DNA of 64,000 nt from the NCBI GenBank assembly GCA_016288205.1, contig JAEEYO010000070.1, positions 1-64,000 on the forward strand, given 5' to 3'. Of the stretch, positions 9,540-18,766 are shown in pieces. Below the pieces are notes generated by a model. That model was not told where the DNA came from. It worked only from the letters and a program-made list of their open reading frames with translations, and made no database searches. Position 1 is the first letter of the stretch. The number at the start of each line of letters is the position of its first letter. The translations under genes were made by a program, and so were the position numbers. The stretch is from Treponema sp. GTDB taxonomy: Bacteria; Spirochaetota; Spirochaetia; Treponematales; Treponemataceae.

Positions 9540-11555
9540 ATGGAAAATACTTCATTGAAAAGGCTAATTTATATATTCTCTCTCATTGCCCTGATTGGTA
9601 CCAACAAAGTATTCGCCCAAAACGAATCAGCCCAACTCCACGGTACGGAACTGTGTGAAAGCATTTACGAAATCCTTGGCGGCAGAGGATTTGCAATAGA
9701 AAAGCAAGACCTCATTCCCTCGGATTCCACAAGTTTTCCGCAGAACCTAACAATCACTATATCGGCAGGAAATGGGGATTCCGACACTAAAAAATGGTAC
9801 GATTCATCCATCAATACAATCATTTTTTCCTTCACACAGGAATTCGCATACAAGGACCTGGAGAATCTAACCACTTTCATAGACAAACTGAAGATGCTTT
9901 CCCTGCCCTACGACGCAATCATCCTCCTGACCGCGAACGATGATTTTCCCGGAGTTCCAGGATTGGAAAGAAACACCGACCTGCACCCGACCGGTTCCGT
10001 CGCCTATCTACAGTCCATCGGATATATGGATACCGCCTGTGCCATAGTCGTCTCTGAGCGAAGGGGAAACAGACAGAGGGCTCTTATAGCAGGTGGATCA
10101 AACGATGTCTCTCCTCTTTATCTGGTCCGCACAATCTACGAATGTATGATGGAAAAGGGATGGTCGCCGAATCTTCCACGACAATTTAAGCTTCTTTACA
10201 AACTCGGCCTAGCATACGGTGACGTGCGCACATCGCTTTTTTTGAAAGAAGACATCCCTGCTGCGGGACTGATTTTGGAAAACACCGCCGAGGATTTCAA
10301 TCTGCTTTCAGATATCGCCGAGGAACTTGGAAAGCTTCACATGGAAAACTGGGACCGCCACTATCAGTTCATGAACCTCTTCAACTCCCGGTACTGGATT
10401 GGAGAAGCATTTTACATAGTCCTCTTCATCCTAACGAGCCTTGTGGTCCTCCTGCTCATAATTCCCTCAACCATTCTGGCCTCCCCGCGTAGAGTAGCCA
10501 TGCGAAAGGACATTGTGAGGACATGGTACTTTTTCCCCATAATCATCGCGATTACCTTCCTGAGCCTCACTCTCTCGCAAAGGATTTTCGCCCCGACAAA
10601 GGAAAACAGCGCGCTTTTGTTCATTGCACTGAAAGTTTTTTCCACCCTGCTTCTGCTCTTCATTCTTTTCATTGTGCAGATCAGCCTGAACTTCAAGGTT
10701 TCCATAAAGGCATCCGGCTACCACATGATGTTTGTCGCAGCCCTGAACATCTTCATCTTCTCCTACATTGACATTTCGCTGCTCCCGTTTTTAATCATGG
10801 AGTTTTTGATTTTCCGTCTGACCGAAAGGATGTACCGCGCCACATCAATGATCATTATGACGGCAGTGCCTCTGGTCCCGTTCTTTTTCATTATGACGGA
10901 CATTATGCACAACACGCTCTTCCCTCAGCTGACCAGATTCGTGGATTTCACATGGAGGGGCAATCTGCTTTTCTCACTGCTTCTTTTCCCCATAGTCATG
11001 CAGATTCAGCGCATCCTGATTGCACTTGATTTGTTCGAGGTGCAGAAAAAGAGACGAAAGAGACAGTACTTCCTGTATGCCGTTATCTCTGCCATAACAC
11101 TTTCCGTGCTCCTTGCCATACTCTATGCCATCACATACTATCTCGTAAGCGACTCCACACGCATGAGGCGCATTCCATTCAACATTACTATGGAAGAAAA
11201 AGATTGTCCCGATGCCATAAGGGGATTCCTGACCGAAACTGAAATGCAGGACCTCACGCTCAGGGAACTCAGCATTGTGCCGGACAAAAACGTAATGCGT
11301 TACGACATCACCATTGAGTCCGACTCCGGGGTACCGCTTCTGGAAAGCAATTACGACTACATTCTTGAGACCGGCGAAAGAGCTCACTTCATCATCCCGG
11401 ATTATCCCACAGGGCCGCTCGACCTGGTTTACTCCTCGGACTCAAAGATAAACCTGACGATCACAGCCGACGCATACATCCAGGGTGGCCGCGAAGATGG
11501 ATGGAAAATCTACAAGTACACGCTGATTATTGAGACGCTTGACAGAGAGGAATAA
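9540..11555 (+). CDS. Polytopic membrane protein with exported N-terminal domain
   Basis: 671 residues. A signal peptide (KRLIYIFSLIALIG...VFAQ) is followed by a ~260-residue exported domain, then about seven or eight hydrophobic segments (~residues 290-540) and a C-terminal exported beta-rich domain. The N-terminal domain (YDAIILLTANDD, IGYMDTACAIVVSE, RALIAGGSNDVSP) has a rhythm loosely like M28/Gaa1-type peptidase-fold proteins, but I cannot identify a metal-binding set, so this is only a hint. It overlaps dinB by 1 bp, so the two genes should be co-transcribed. No ribosome site precedes the ATG; see the leaderless finding. Confidence 0.75.
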   Translation: MENTSLKRLIYIFSLIALIGTNKVFAQNESAQLHGTELCESIYEILGGRGFAIEKQDLIPSDSTSFPQNLTITISAGNGDSDTKKWYDSSINTIIFSFTQEFAYKDLENLTTFIDKLKMLSLPYDAIILLTANDDFPGVPGLERNTDLHPTGSVAYLQSIGYMDTACAIVVSERRGNRQRALIAGGSNDVSPLYLVRTIYECMMEKGWSPNLPRQFKLLYKLGLAYGDVRTSLFLKEDIPAAGLILENTAEDFNLLSDIAEELGKLHMENWDRHYQFMNLFNSRYWIGEAFYIVLFILTSLVVLLLIIPSTILASPRRVAMRKDIVRTWYFFPIIIAITFLSLTLSQRIFAPTKENSALLFIALKVFSTLLLLFILFIVQISLNFKVSIKASGYHMMFVAALNIFIFSYIDISLLPFLIMEFLIFRLTERMYRATSMIIMTAVPLVPFFFIMTDIMHNTLFPQLTRFVDFTWRGNLLFSLLLFPIVMQIQRILIALDLFEVQKKRRKRQYFLYAVISAITLSVLLAILYAITYYLVSDSTRMRRIPFNITMEEKDCPDAIRGFLTETEMQDLTLRELSIVPDKNVMRYDITIESDSGVPLLESNYDYILETGERAHFIIPDYPTGPLDLVYSSDSKINLTITADAYIQGGREDGWKIYKYTLIIETLDREE

Positions 11556-12772
11556 TGATGGCGGAAGAGACAAAAGCTGACATTCCGAAACCGATTTTTC
11601 CCAAGGTCTATCTCCACGTAGACTTGGACGCATTTTTCGCGTCGGTGGAGCAGCTGGACAATCCCGAGTACAGGGGGAAACCTGTCATTGTGGGAGGACT
11701 TCCCGGAGACAGGCGCGCGGTGGTCTCAACGGCATCCTACGAGGCCAGGAAATTCGGAGTACATTCAGCCATGCCGCTTGTCACAGCCGTAAAACTTTGT
11801 CCGAATGCAATCTATGTGCGGGGACGTTACCAACGCTATGAGGAAAAATCGCAGGAGGTCATGGGCATACTCGCGCAATATTCCCCTTCCCTCATTCAGA
11901 TTTCTGTGGACGAGGCTTTCATTGATTTGACCGGCACCGAGCGACTTTTCGGACCTGCTGAAAATGTGGCGAAAAAAATCAAGGCGGAAGTCAAGGAAAA
12001 AACCGGGCTCACCGTAAGCGTGGGAATGTCGTCGTCAATGTACATCGCGAAGATTGCGTCGGGATTCAAAAAACCGGACGGACTCACAATCGTAAGGGCG
12101 GGAGACGAGGAGCGATTCATGCTTGAGCTTCCCATGAGCAAAATCTGGGGAGTGGGAGAAAAAACTCAGGAGCGTCTTAAAGCGGCAGGATTCCGCACGA
12201 CTAGGGACATATACGAAAAATCGGAGAAGCTGCTTATGACCATGTTCGGAAACAGCATGGGAACATTTCTTTACGAGGCGGTCCGGGGAAACAACTCCAT
12301 GACATTCGGGGGAGAGCCGAAGAGTCATTCAATCAGCTCGGAAAAGACTTTCGAATATGATCTGACCGAAAGATACACGATTGACACGGAAATCATGGTG
12401 CTGATTACCGACGTGCTCTACCGCATGCACAAGGAAAACGTGCGGTCAAGAACCGTGGCCCTTAAAATCCGCTATGATGATTTTACGACCGTGAGCGTCC
12501 AGTCCACAAGCAGCCGTCCGGTGATGAACGCGGATGACATGTTCCAGAGGTGTCAGGCACTTTTCACAAAAAAATGGGAAGTAGGAAAGGGAGTAAGATT
12601 GCTCGGTGTCTCATGCGACAACGTGGAGGACAAGTCGGTTCCGGTACAGCAGGAGCTTTTTGATTTCGGTGACTCAAAGCGCGCGAAGGTGGAAGAAGCA
12701 ATCTACAAAATGGAGGATAAAAATCCCAAGCTGAAAATAGTAAAGGGCAGAGTTTTGAGAGTGGAAAGTTGA
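11555..12772 (+). CDS. dinB: DNA polymerase IV (Y family)
   Basis: 405 residues, normal length. It contains the Y-family palm signature HVDLDAFFASVEQ (~residue 20), YEARKFGV, and the catalytic SVDEAFIDLTGT (~118), followed by the thumb (IWGVGEKTQERL) and little-finger domain. Lesion-bypass and error-prone DNA synthesis. Two ATGs are adjacent (11555, 11558); the second is better spaced from GAGAGG. No SOS box is evident because it is the second gene of an operon behind a membrane protein. The last codons (...VESstop) are made from a GAGAGTGGAAAGT heptamer repeat that continues into the intergenic DNA. Confidence 0.95.
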   Translation: MMAEETKADIPKPIFPKVYLHVDLDAFFASVEQLDNPEYRGKPVIVGGLPGDRRAVVSTASYEARKFGVHSAMPLVTAVKLCPNAIYVRGRYQRYEEKSQEVMGILAQYSPSLIQISVDEAFIDLTGTERLFGPAENVAKKIKAEVKEKTGLTVSVGMSSSMYIAKIASGFKKPDGLTIVRAGDEERFMLELPMSKIWGVGEKTQERLKAAGFRTTRDIYEKSEKLLMTMFGNSMGTFLYEAVRGNNSMTFGGEPKSHSISSEKTFEYDLTERYTIDTEIMVLITDVLYRMHKENVRSRTVALKIRYDDFTTVSVQSTSSRPVMNADDMFQRCQALFTKKWEVGKGVRLLGVSCDNVEDKSVPVQQELFDFGDSKRAKVEEAIYKMEDKNPKLKIVKGRVLRVES

Positions 12773-12826
12773 GAGTGGAAAACGGAAAGTGCTCATTCCT
12801 CACTACTCATTGCTCATTCCTCAATA
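12759..12826 (+). repeat. Two heptameric repeat families between dinB and rnhB
   Basis: Plus strand GAGAGTG GAAAGTT GAGAGTG GAAAACG GAAAGTG, then (minus strand) GAATGAG CAATGAG TAGTGAG GAATGAG. The first overlaps the dinB stop. Confidence 0.7.
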
Positions 12827-13423
12827 CTTGAAGCTCAACCTTTGGATTGGGGAAGGACCCTTCTCTCGGCAGATTTTTCTGTGGGCGGCAGTGGGATATC
12901 CCTTGTGGCCGGCATATCCGTACTCGGGATAGAGCTTGTCGTACTCCAGCATGAGTCTGTCCCTCGCTGTCTTTGCAATTATGCTCGCAGCCATTATGCA
13001 TGGAAATTTCGCGTCACCCTTTACCTCGCATCTGACGGGACACGGAAGCTCGGGGCATTTGTTTCCGTCCACAATCGCGCTTATTTTTTTTGCATCGAAA
13101 TCCAGCGAATGTGCCTCACACCATGCGGGAAGTTTTTTCATCATCTCATCAAACGCAAGTGACATGGCTTTCATGCTCGCGTTCAGAATGTTTATTCTGT
13201 CAATCTCGTCGTGCTCCACAAATGCAAGACCGTAGCAGGCTTTTTCCTTTATGATTTTTTCAGCGGCCTCACGTTTTTTTTCGGAAAGCTTTTTGCTGTC
13301 GTTCAAAATGTCCAGAGGAAAATCCGGGGGAAGAATCACACAGGCAGCAGAGACAGGTCCGGCAAGAGGTCCCCTTCCAGCCTCATCCAATCCGGCCTCG
13401 AAAATAAAATCTTCCGTCGACAT
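12821..13423 (-). CDS. rnhB: Ribonuclease HII
   Basis: 200 residues. The N-terminal GLDEAGRGPLAGPV carries the DEAGRG active-site motif; NDSKKLSEKKRE, VDGN and the Asp in ARDRLM are the other conserved elements, and GYAGHKGYPTAAH closes the domain. It cleaves the RNA strand of RNA/DNA hybrids and single ribonucleotides in DNA. GAGGAG lies 8 nt before the ATG, which overlaps the upstream stop by one base (TGATG). It converges on dinB, with a heptamer repeat tract between the two stops. Confidence 0.96.
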   Translation of the reverse strand: MSTEDFIFEAGLDEAGRGPLAGPVSAACVILPPDFPLDILNDSKKLSEKKREAAEKIIKEKACYGLAFVEHDEIDRINILNASMKAMSLAFDEMMKKLPAWCEAHSLDFDAKKISAIVDGNKCPELPCPVRCEVKGDAKFPCIMAASIIAKTARDRLMLEYDKLYPEYGYAGHKGYPTAAHRKICREKGPSPIQRLSFKY

Positions 13424-15513
13424 CAGTAAATCTCCTCGCTGTTCTCCACATCCTTTTCAATCTGAGACGCCATATCCTTCCACACAGGCGCAGATGCCGC
13501 TCCAGTAAGTTTAGTCACGAAGCGATTTTTTTCCATGGAAACACGGCTGCCCAGAAGCTCAATGTTGCGTCCCATTCCCCCGATTATCGTGAACGAGTTT
13601 GAGAGAACGTCAAGTGCAGATGAGTCCAAAGTCATGTTGATTATGTTCGGCGCGTTTCCGGTGATGCGACAATTCTCAGCGTTTACCGATGAATCCGACG
13701 CATACAGATTTGTGGCAATCGAGTCGGACTGAACCGTGAGCCCGGTGTTTTTCAAATTCAATGTGGAGTCTGCTGCGGAAATAAGAGAAGCCTCGGACGT
13801 GAAAATTCCAATCAGCTCGCAGGATGAAAGATTCAGTGTCGCGCCTGAAATCTTCAGCATTGATTTTGACAAGGACGATTTCGCGGTCTTTTTCAAAATA
13901 CAGTTCTCGAAGCTCACGTTCGCCCCTGATGTAATCCTGATTTCCGCACCGTCTGCCATCTCCATGATATTTCCGTTGCCCACAATGGTACAGTCGGAAG
14001 AAAGCTCATATACTCCCTCCCCTATGTAAAGTCCGTCGCTCAGATAGACCTTGGAGGTTCCTCTCTCATTCACGAGGGAAGCAATCTCGGCGAAGTTCTT
14101 TAATGTGGAACCGTGATCGGAAGATGATTTTCCGGCATAAAGTCCGTCCTCATCCACCACAACATAGTAAAGGGAAAGCGTACTTCTGTTGCCGAATCTG
14201 TCCACGGCATAGGATGAGACCTTGTAATATGTCGCAAGGGAATCAACTGAACCAAGGTCAAAAGGCTCGGTGTAAAGTTTGTAAAGGCCGACATCCACAT
14301 CAGGAAGATCCGAGGCGTTCGTTGTCAAGAACCCTTCAGAAAGACGATATGGATCGCTCACGGCATAGTAGACTTTCGTATCCTTTTCCGCAGAGATTTT
14401 TATGTGCACCTTTTCCTTGGAAAAAATCACGTCGCTCGATGAAATAATCGCTGGTGTCACCGGAGGAACCCTGTCAATTTTTATGGGAACCGTAACATCA
14501 CCGATGTAAAATCCGTCGTAATAAATTCCAACAGGAAGATTCGCGTCCACCTTATCGCCAAGAACCGTCTCCAAATGCAGGCTCTGTGAGGGCATTGAAG
14601 TTACACCGGCAAAGGCAGGCACGGAATTTGCTTTTCCCATTGTATATTTCTTTCCAGAAAAAGTCGTCACCGCAAGATCAAGCTCCATGGAGCCGTCCAC
14701 GTTTTCCGATGTCCTGACACCGACAAGGGGCGGAAGAGTATATGAGAACACTGGATTGCCCGGCTTGTAGTCAATGTACTGCCAGCGGATTTCATGGGGA
14801 ACGCTTCTGTCAAGTTCCACGGACGAGTTTTTTCCTCCCCAGTATTCGTCATCAATCTGATAGATGTAATCCTTTTCGGTAAATGAAATCTTTCCGTCGC
14901 CGTCCAGCACAAAAGGTTGCGTTGTAAAGCTCGCGGAAAAATCCTTCGCCGGAGTCAGGTGTATGACAAAGTGCCATGCCATGTCGTCAAGACGCACAGT
15001 GCAGGGAACATAGCGGTCAAGCACACTGTCGATCGGAATCTCAAAATTTGTGCCTGGATAATACCGAGCCGAGTTCTCATCAAAAGAATAAAGAAGCGGA
15101 GACGGAATGGTAAAATCGGTTCCCGCCGCATACTTTCGGATGGGACAGCGTGAAATGTCCTCAATAAATTTCTCCGTGTTTTGGTCAGCGTTTACGTCGC
15201 CCGGCTTTACAGTGTAGGTAACTGTAAAGTCGCTCCTTTTTCCGTCGGAATCAACGGAGGCAATCCGCACATTTACGGTTCCGGTACGGTTTATAATAAT
15301 CGGCTCGTCATAAACAAATCCTGCCACAAGCGGATCATTTCCGTAAAGCGAATAAAAAACCTGGCTGCTTCCGTCCTTATTGATTACAAGAGCCTGAATG
15401 TTTCCCCACTCTCCCGGAGTCGGACTGATGATGTCGGCTCTGGAAAACGCAAAGGAACCGCATGTCAAAAAAAACGCGGCGACAAAAAGACAAATTAATC
15501 TGGAGAATTTCAC
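13423..15513 (-). CDS. Exported beta-helix protein, unknown function
   Basis: About 696 residues from the GTG at 15513, chosen because AAAGGAGGT lies 4-5 nt upstream; the track's earlier GTG is too close to that site. Signal peptide: FSRLICLFVAAFFLTCGSFAFS. The N-terminal half has beta-sandwich segments like the chitobiase C-terminal type (QVFYSLYGNDP, VNVRIASVDSDGKRSDF) repeated around residues 30-110 and 350-440. The C-terminal ~200 residues form a right-handed beta-helix pattern (FENCILKK, LNLSSCELIG, LNLKNTGLTV, VNAENCRITG). Probably periplasmic or surface exposed. No catalytic set recognised. Confidence 0.75.
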   Translation of the reverse strand: MKFSRLICLFVAAFFLTCGSFAFSRADIISPTPGEWGNIQALVINKDGSSQVFYSLYGNDPLVAGFVYDEPIIINRTGTVNVRIASVDSDGKRSDFTVTYTVKPGDVNADQNTEKFIEDISRCPIRKYAAGTDFTIPSPLLYSFDENSARYYPGTNFEIPIDSVLDRYVPCTVRLDDMAWHFVIHLTPAKDFSASFTTQPFVLDGDGKISFTEKDYIYQIDDEYWGGKNSSVELDRSVPHEIRWQYIDYKPGNPVFSYTLPPLVGVRTSENVDGSMELDLAVTTFSGKKYTMGKANSVPAFAGVTSMPSQSLHLETVLGDKVDANLPVGIYYDGFYIGDVTVPIKIDRVPPVTPAIISSSDVIFSKEKVHIKISAEKDTKVYYAVSDPYRLSEGFLTTNASDLPDVDVGLYKLYTEPFDLGSVDSLATYYKVSSYAVDRFGNRSTLSLYYVVVDEDGLYAGKSSSDHGSTLKNFAEIASLVNERGTSKVYLSDGLYIGEGVYELSSDCTIVGNGNIMEMADGAEIRITSGANVSFENCILKKTAKSSLSKSMLKISGATLNLSSCELIGIFTSEASLISAADSTLNLKNTGLTVQSDSIATNLYASDSSVNAENCRITGNAPNIINMTLDSSALDVLSNSFTIIGGMGRNIELLGSRVSMEKNRFVTKLTGAASAPVWKDMASQIEKDVENSEEIY

Positions 15514-15549
15514 GCTCACCTCCTTTGAAGATCCTTAGGAATTGCTTCC

Positions 15550-16167
15550 TCAGTTTTCTTTTCCGAATGCAGCCTCAAGTCCTTCCCTAAGCTCAGGATA
15601 AGGGGCGTAAAAATTCGTCTCACGCTCCTCTTTCGTCAGTCCGACAAGTTCGTGGCTGTTGTAGTTTATCCACGGATTCGCATCAGGATCTTCTATCTCA
15701 AATTTTCGGCACCAGTAATCAGGGACAACAGGCAGAGCATCCTTGTACTTGTAGATTTTGTAATCATGCACCACGACCTTTATGCTTTCCCTCGGCACAC
15801 CCTTTTCCAGAAGGACTCCCACGAGATAGTTCAATGTACGTCCTGAGTCATAGATGTCATCCACCAGCATGATTTTGTCACCCGGCCTCAGATACTCCGG
15901 GGAATACGTCCATCCGTCCACACGAACCGCCGACTGCTGCTTCACGTCACTGTAGCTTCTTGCCACGACTGCCGCATAAAGTACCGGCTTGTGATTTTTC
16001 AGGGCGACCTTGTAGTACTCGCTGATTATGTTCGCCATGTAAGCGCCGCCACGGAGAGACGCATAAATAATGTCGGGAACAAAACCGTCCTCAAAGTAAA
16101 TTTTGTGTGCAAGCTTTATTCCGTCATTCCGCACAACATCATAAGGTAAAAACTCTTTAACCTGCAT
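15550..16167 (-). CDS. Phosphoribosyltransferase (HGPRT/XPRT-like)
   Basis: About 205 residues. The PRPP-binding loop IMLVDDIYDSGRTL is clear (~residue 97), with an earlier SLRGGAYMA loop and a conserved C-terminal YWCRKFEIEDPDANPWINY segment typical of the purine-salvage group. It should join PRPP to hypoxanthine, guanine or xanthine; the sequence does not separate these. AGGAGG lies only 1 nt from the GTG used in the track (16179) and 13 nt from the ATG at 16167, so I prefer the ATG. It is followed by an exported protein and preceded by clpC, with no obvious functional link. Confidence 0.85.
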   Translation of the reverse strand: MQVKEFLPYDVVRNDGIKLAHKIYFEDGFVPDIIYASLRGGAYMANIISEYYKVALKNHKPVLYAAVVARSYSDVKQQSAVRVDGWTYSPEYLRPGDKIMLVDDIYDSGRTLNYLVGVLLEKGVPRESIKVVVHDYKIYKYKDALPVVPDYWCRKFEIEDPDANPWINYNSHELVGLTKEERETNFYAPYPELREGLEAAFGKEN

Positions 16168-16193
16168 TTTATTTATCACGCCTCCTAAGACAA

Positions 16194-18749
16194 TCAGATT
16201 TTTTCCTCAATAAGGATTTTCTCTTCCTTTTCAGAATCAGAACCTATTTCCGCAACATGGGACGCACGCCGGGATTTTTTAAACGAAAGCTTCAGCTCCT
16301 TACCGTCAGAGTCAATCACGACCTGCTCCGAGTCACCGCGTTTGCCGGAAAGCAGAAGATTCGCAAGCGCATCCTCCACATCATGCTGAATAAGACGGCG
16401 CATCGGTCTTGCCCCCATTGAAGGCTCGTATCCATTTTCAATCATAAACTGTCTTGCCTTGGGTTTAAGCACAACGGAAAGTCCCTGATCAGAAATCCGT
16501 GAAGCAAGTTCCGCCACCTGCAAATCGACAATCTTTGAAAGCACGTCGCGGTCAAGGGCATGGAACACAACCACATCATCAATGCGGTTCAAAAGCTCCG
16601 GCGAAAGAATTCTCTTAAGTTCCTCCATTGCGCTCGCCTTCATCTCCTCATAAGGCAGAAGTCCCTCGGCTGCGGTTGAAAATCCAAGTCTTCCGTCCGA
16701 TGTAATTCTGTTTGATCCTGCATTGCTCGTAAAAATCACGACCGTGTTTCTGAAATTAACCGTGCGTCCCTGGCCGTCAGTCAGCTCACCTTCCTCAAGA
16801 ATCTGGAGCATGAGATTGTAGATGTTCGGATCGGCTTTTTCAATCTCGTCAAAAAGAACAACCGAATATGGATGCTCCAAAACTTTTTTCGTAAGCTTAC
16901 CGCCGTCCTCATATCCAATATATCCCGGGGAAGTACCTGTCAATCCTGTGGCAGAAGAACGCTCGCTGTACTCACTCATGTTAAAGCGAAGAAGCGCGTC
17001 CTCAGTGCCGAAGAGAAATTTCGCAAGTGATTTCGCAAGTTGAGTTTTTCCGACTCCCGTAGGTCCAAGGAAGAAGAATGATCCGACCGGTCTCTTTTGT
17101 GAGGAAACGCCCGCACGATGCCTTTTCACGGCAGAGCAGATTGCCCGTACCGCTTCCGTCTGTCCCACCACTTCCTCAGAAAGGACTTTTTCCATGTCCA
17201 AAAGTTTTTTCGCCTCGCCGTTGTCAAGCCTTTCGGCAGGGATTCCGGTCATTCCGCTTATGACGGCAAGCACATCGTCCACCGTAACATGGGTTCTGTC
17301 CGCTCCGTCCTTACCCTTGAGCGAGAGATTTATTTCATCAAGCCTGTGCCTGAGTTCCTGCACTTTATCGCGCACCATAGCGGCCCGCTCATAATCCTGA
17401 TTTTCAACGAGAGACCTTTTTTCGGCGAGCAGAGAATCTATTGTTCTTTCAATTTCATCAAGCTCAGGAGGTCTCACCTCGGAATTGATTTTTTTCGCAG
17501 CACCGGCCTCATCAAGAATGTCAAAGGCTTTGTCGGGAAGACATCTGTCGGTTATGTAGCGACGGCTGCACTTGACGATGGACTCAATGGCCTCATCCTC
17601 ATAATACACATGATGGAAAGACTCATAGCGGTACTTGAGTCCACGGAGCATCTCTATCGTATCCGCATCTGACGGCTCCTCCACCCTGATCATCTGGAAG
17701 CGACGGGTAAGCGCTGCGTCACGCTCAAGTCTGTTGCGGTATTCCTTTGTGGTGGTTGCACCGATAACCTGAATGTCACCTCTGCTCAAAGCCGGCTTCA
17801 TCATGTTGCTCGCTTCCATAGTTCCCTCAGGTCCACCGGCTCCGATTATCGTGTGAATCTCATCGATGAAAAGAATGACATCAGGATTTTCCTTCACTTC
17901 CTTGAGCATCCTCTTCATGCGCTCCTCAAACTCTCCTCGGTATTTTGTTCCCGCAATCATTCCGGACAAATCCAAAAGCAGGATTCTCTTTTTCAAAAGC
18001 TCCCTTGGAACATCTCCAGCCGCAATGTGCTGAGCAAGTCCCTCGACTACGGCAGTTTTTCCGACTCCGGGCTCACCAACAAGTACAGGATTATTTTTCG
18101 TCCTACGGCTGAGGGTCTGAATCACCCTTGCAATTTCGGCATCGCGACCGACAACAGTATCAGTCTCGTCATTTCTTGCGGCCTCGGTCAAATCACGGCA
18201 GAACTGCTGAAGAATTCCACCCTGAGTCTTGTTGCGTCTTGAAGCGGCAGAGTCAAATGAGTTGCTTGCAAAAACAGGCTCCATATTCGACGTGAGTTTT
18301 GCGGATGACGGAACCTTTTTCTCCACTTCGGCAACAAACTGACGCGCCTGATCCAAAGAAATGCGTGCCTTGATGAAAAAATTCTGAATCACGGATTTTT
18401 CTTCCCTGAGTGCGGCCAAAAGCAGATGCTCGGTTCCAATGTAATCGCAGCGAAGGATTCTAGCCTCCACCGCCGCCGCATCAAGAAGATTTCGGAGTCT
18501 GTTTGAATGAGGAATCTCGGTAAGCTCAAGCGACTGCTGTCTTGACGGCAAACTCTGCTCAATGGTAGTCTGGAGCATGAGAACGTTTATCTTCATGGCT
18601 TTAAGCGCAATGTATCCGAGTCCGTCGGCAGATTTAAGGAGCGCAAGAAGCAAATGCTCTATGTCAAGAACCTTGCTCCTGAAACTGTAAGCCTCCTCCG
18701 GCGCAAGCACAGTCAAAAGCCGCTGAACTCTAGGTGAAAGTAATAACAT
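16194..18749 (-). CDS. clpC: ClpC-type AAA+ unfoldase, Clp protease ATP-binding subunit
   Basis: 851 residues, from the ATG at 18749 (AAGGAGG, 6 nt spacing). Order: two N-terminal Clp-N repeats (~1-150), AAA module 1 with GEPGVGKT (~228) and FIDEIHT, a UVR-type coiled middle domain (~440-475, NQDYERAAMVRDKVQELR), AAA module 2 with GPTGVGKT (~563), and a C-terminal D2-small domain (GYEPSMGARPMRRLIQ). It unfolds substrates for ClpP. It is the last gene of an mcsA-mcsB-clpC run, the Firmicutes-type arrangement in which McsA and McsB act as adaptor and arginine kinase for ClpC. No CtsR gene is seen here. Confidence 0.95.
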   Translation of the reverse strand: MLLLSPRVQRLLTVLAPEEAYSFRSKVLDIEHLLLALLKSADGLGYIALKAMKINVLMLQTTIEQSLPSRQQSLELTEIPHSNRLRNLLDAAAVEARILRCDYIGTEHLLLAALREEKSVIQNFFIKARISLDQARQFVAEVEKKVPSSAKLTSNMEPVFASNSFDSAASRRNKTQGGILQQFCRDLTEAARNDETDTVVGRDAEIARVIQTLSRRTKNNPVLVGEPGVGKTAVVEGLAQHIAAGDVPRELLKKRILLLDLSGMIAGTKYRGEFEERMKRMLKEVKENPDVILFIDEIHTIIGAGGPEGTMEASNMMKPALSRGDIQVIGATTTKEYRNRLERDAALTRRFQMIRVEEPSDADTIEMLRGLKYRYESFHHVYYEDEAIESIVKCSRRYITDRCLPDKAFDILDEAGAAKKINSEVRPPELDEIERTIDSLLAEKRSLVENQDYERAAMVRDKVQELRHRLDEINLSLKGKDGADRTHVTVDDVLAVISGMTGIPAERLDNGEAKKLLDMEKVLSEEVVGQTEAVRAICSAVKRHRAGVSSQKRPVGSFFFLGPTGVGKTQLAKSLAKFLFGTEDALLRFNMSEYSERSSATGLTGTSPGYIGYEDGGKLTKKVLEHPYSVVLFDEIEKADPNIYNLMLQILEEGELTDGQGRTVNFRNTVVIFTSNAGSNRITSDGRLGFSTAAEGLLPYEEMKASAMEELKRILSPELLNRIDDVVVFHALDRDVLSKIVDLQVAELASRISDQGLSVVLKPKARQFMIENGYEPSMGARPMRRLIQHDVEDALANLLLSGKRGDSEQVVIDSDGKELKLSFKKSRRASHVAEIGSDSEKEEKILIEEKI

Positions 18750-18766
18750 CAAAAACCTCCTTATCC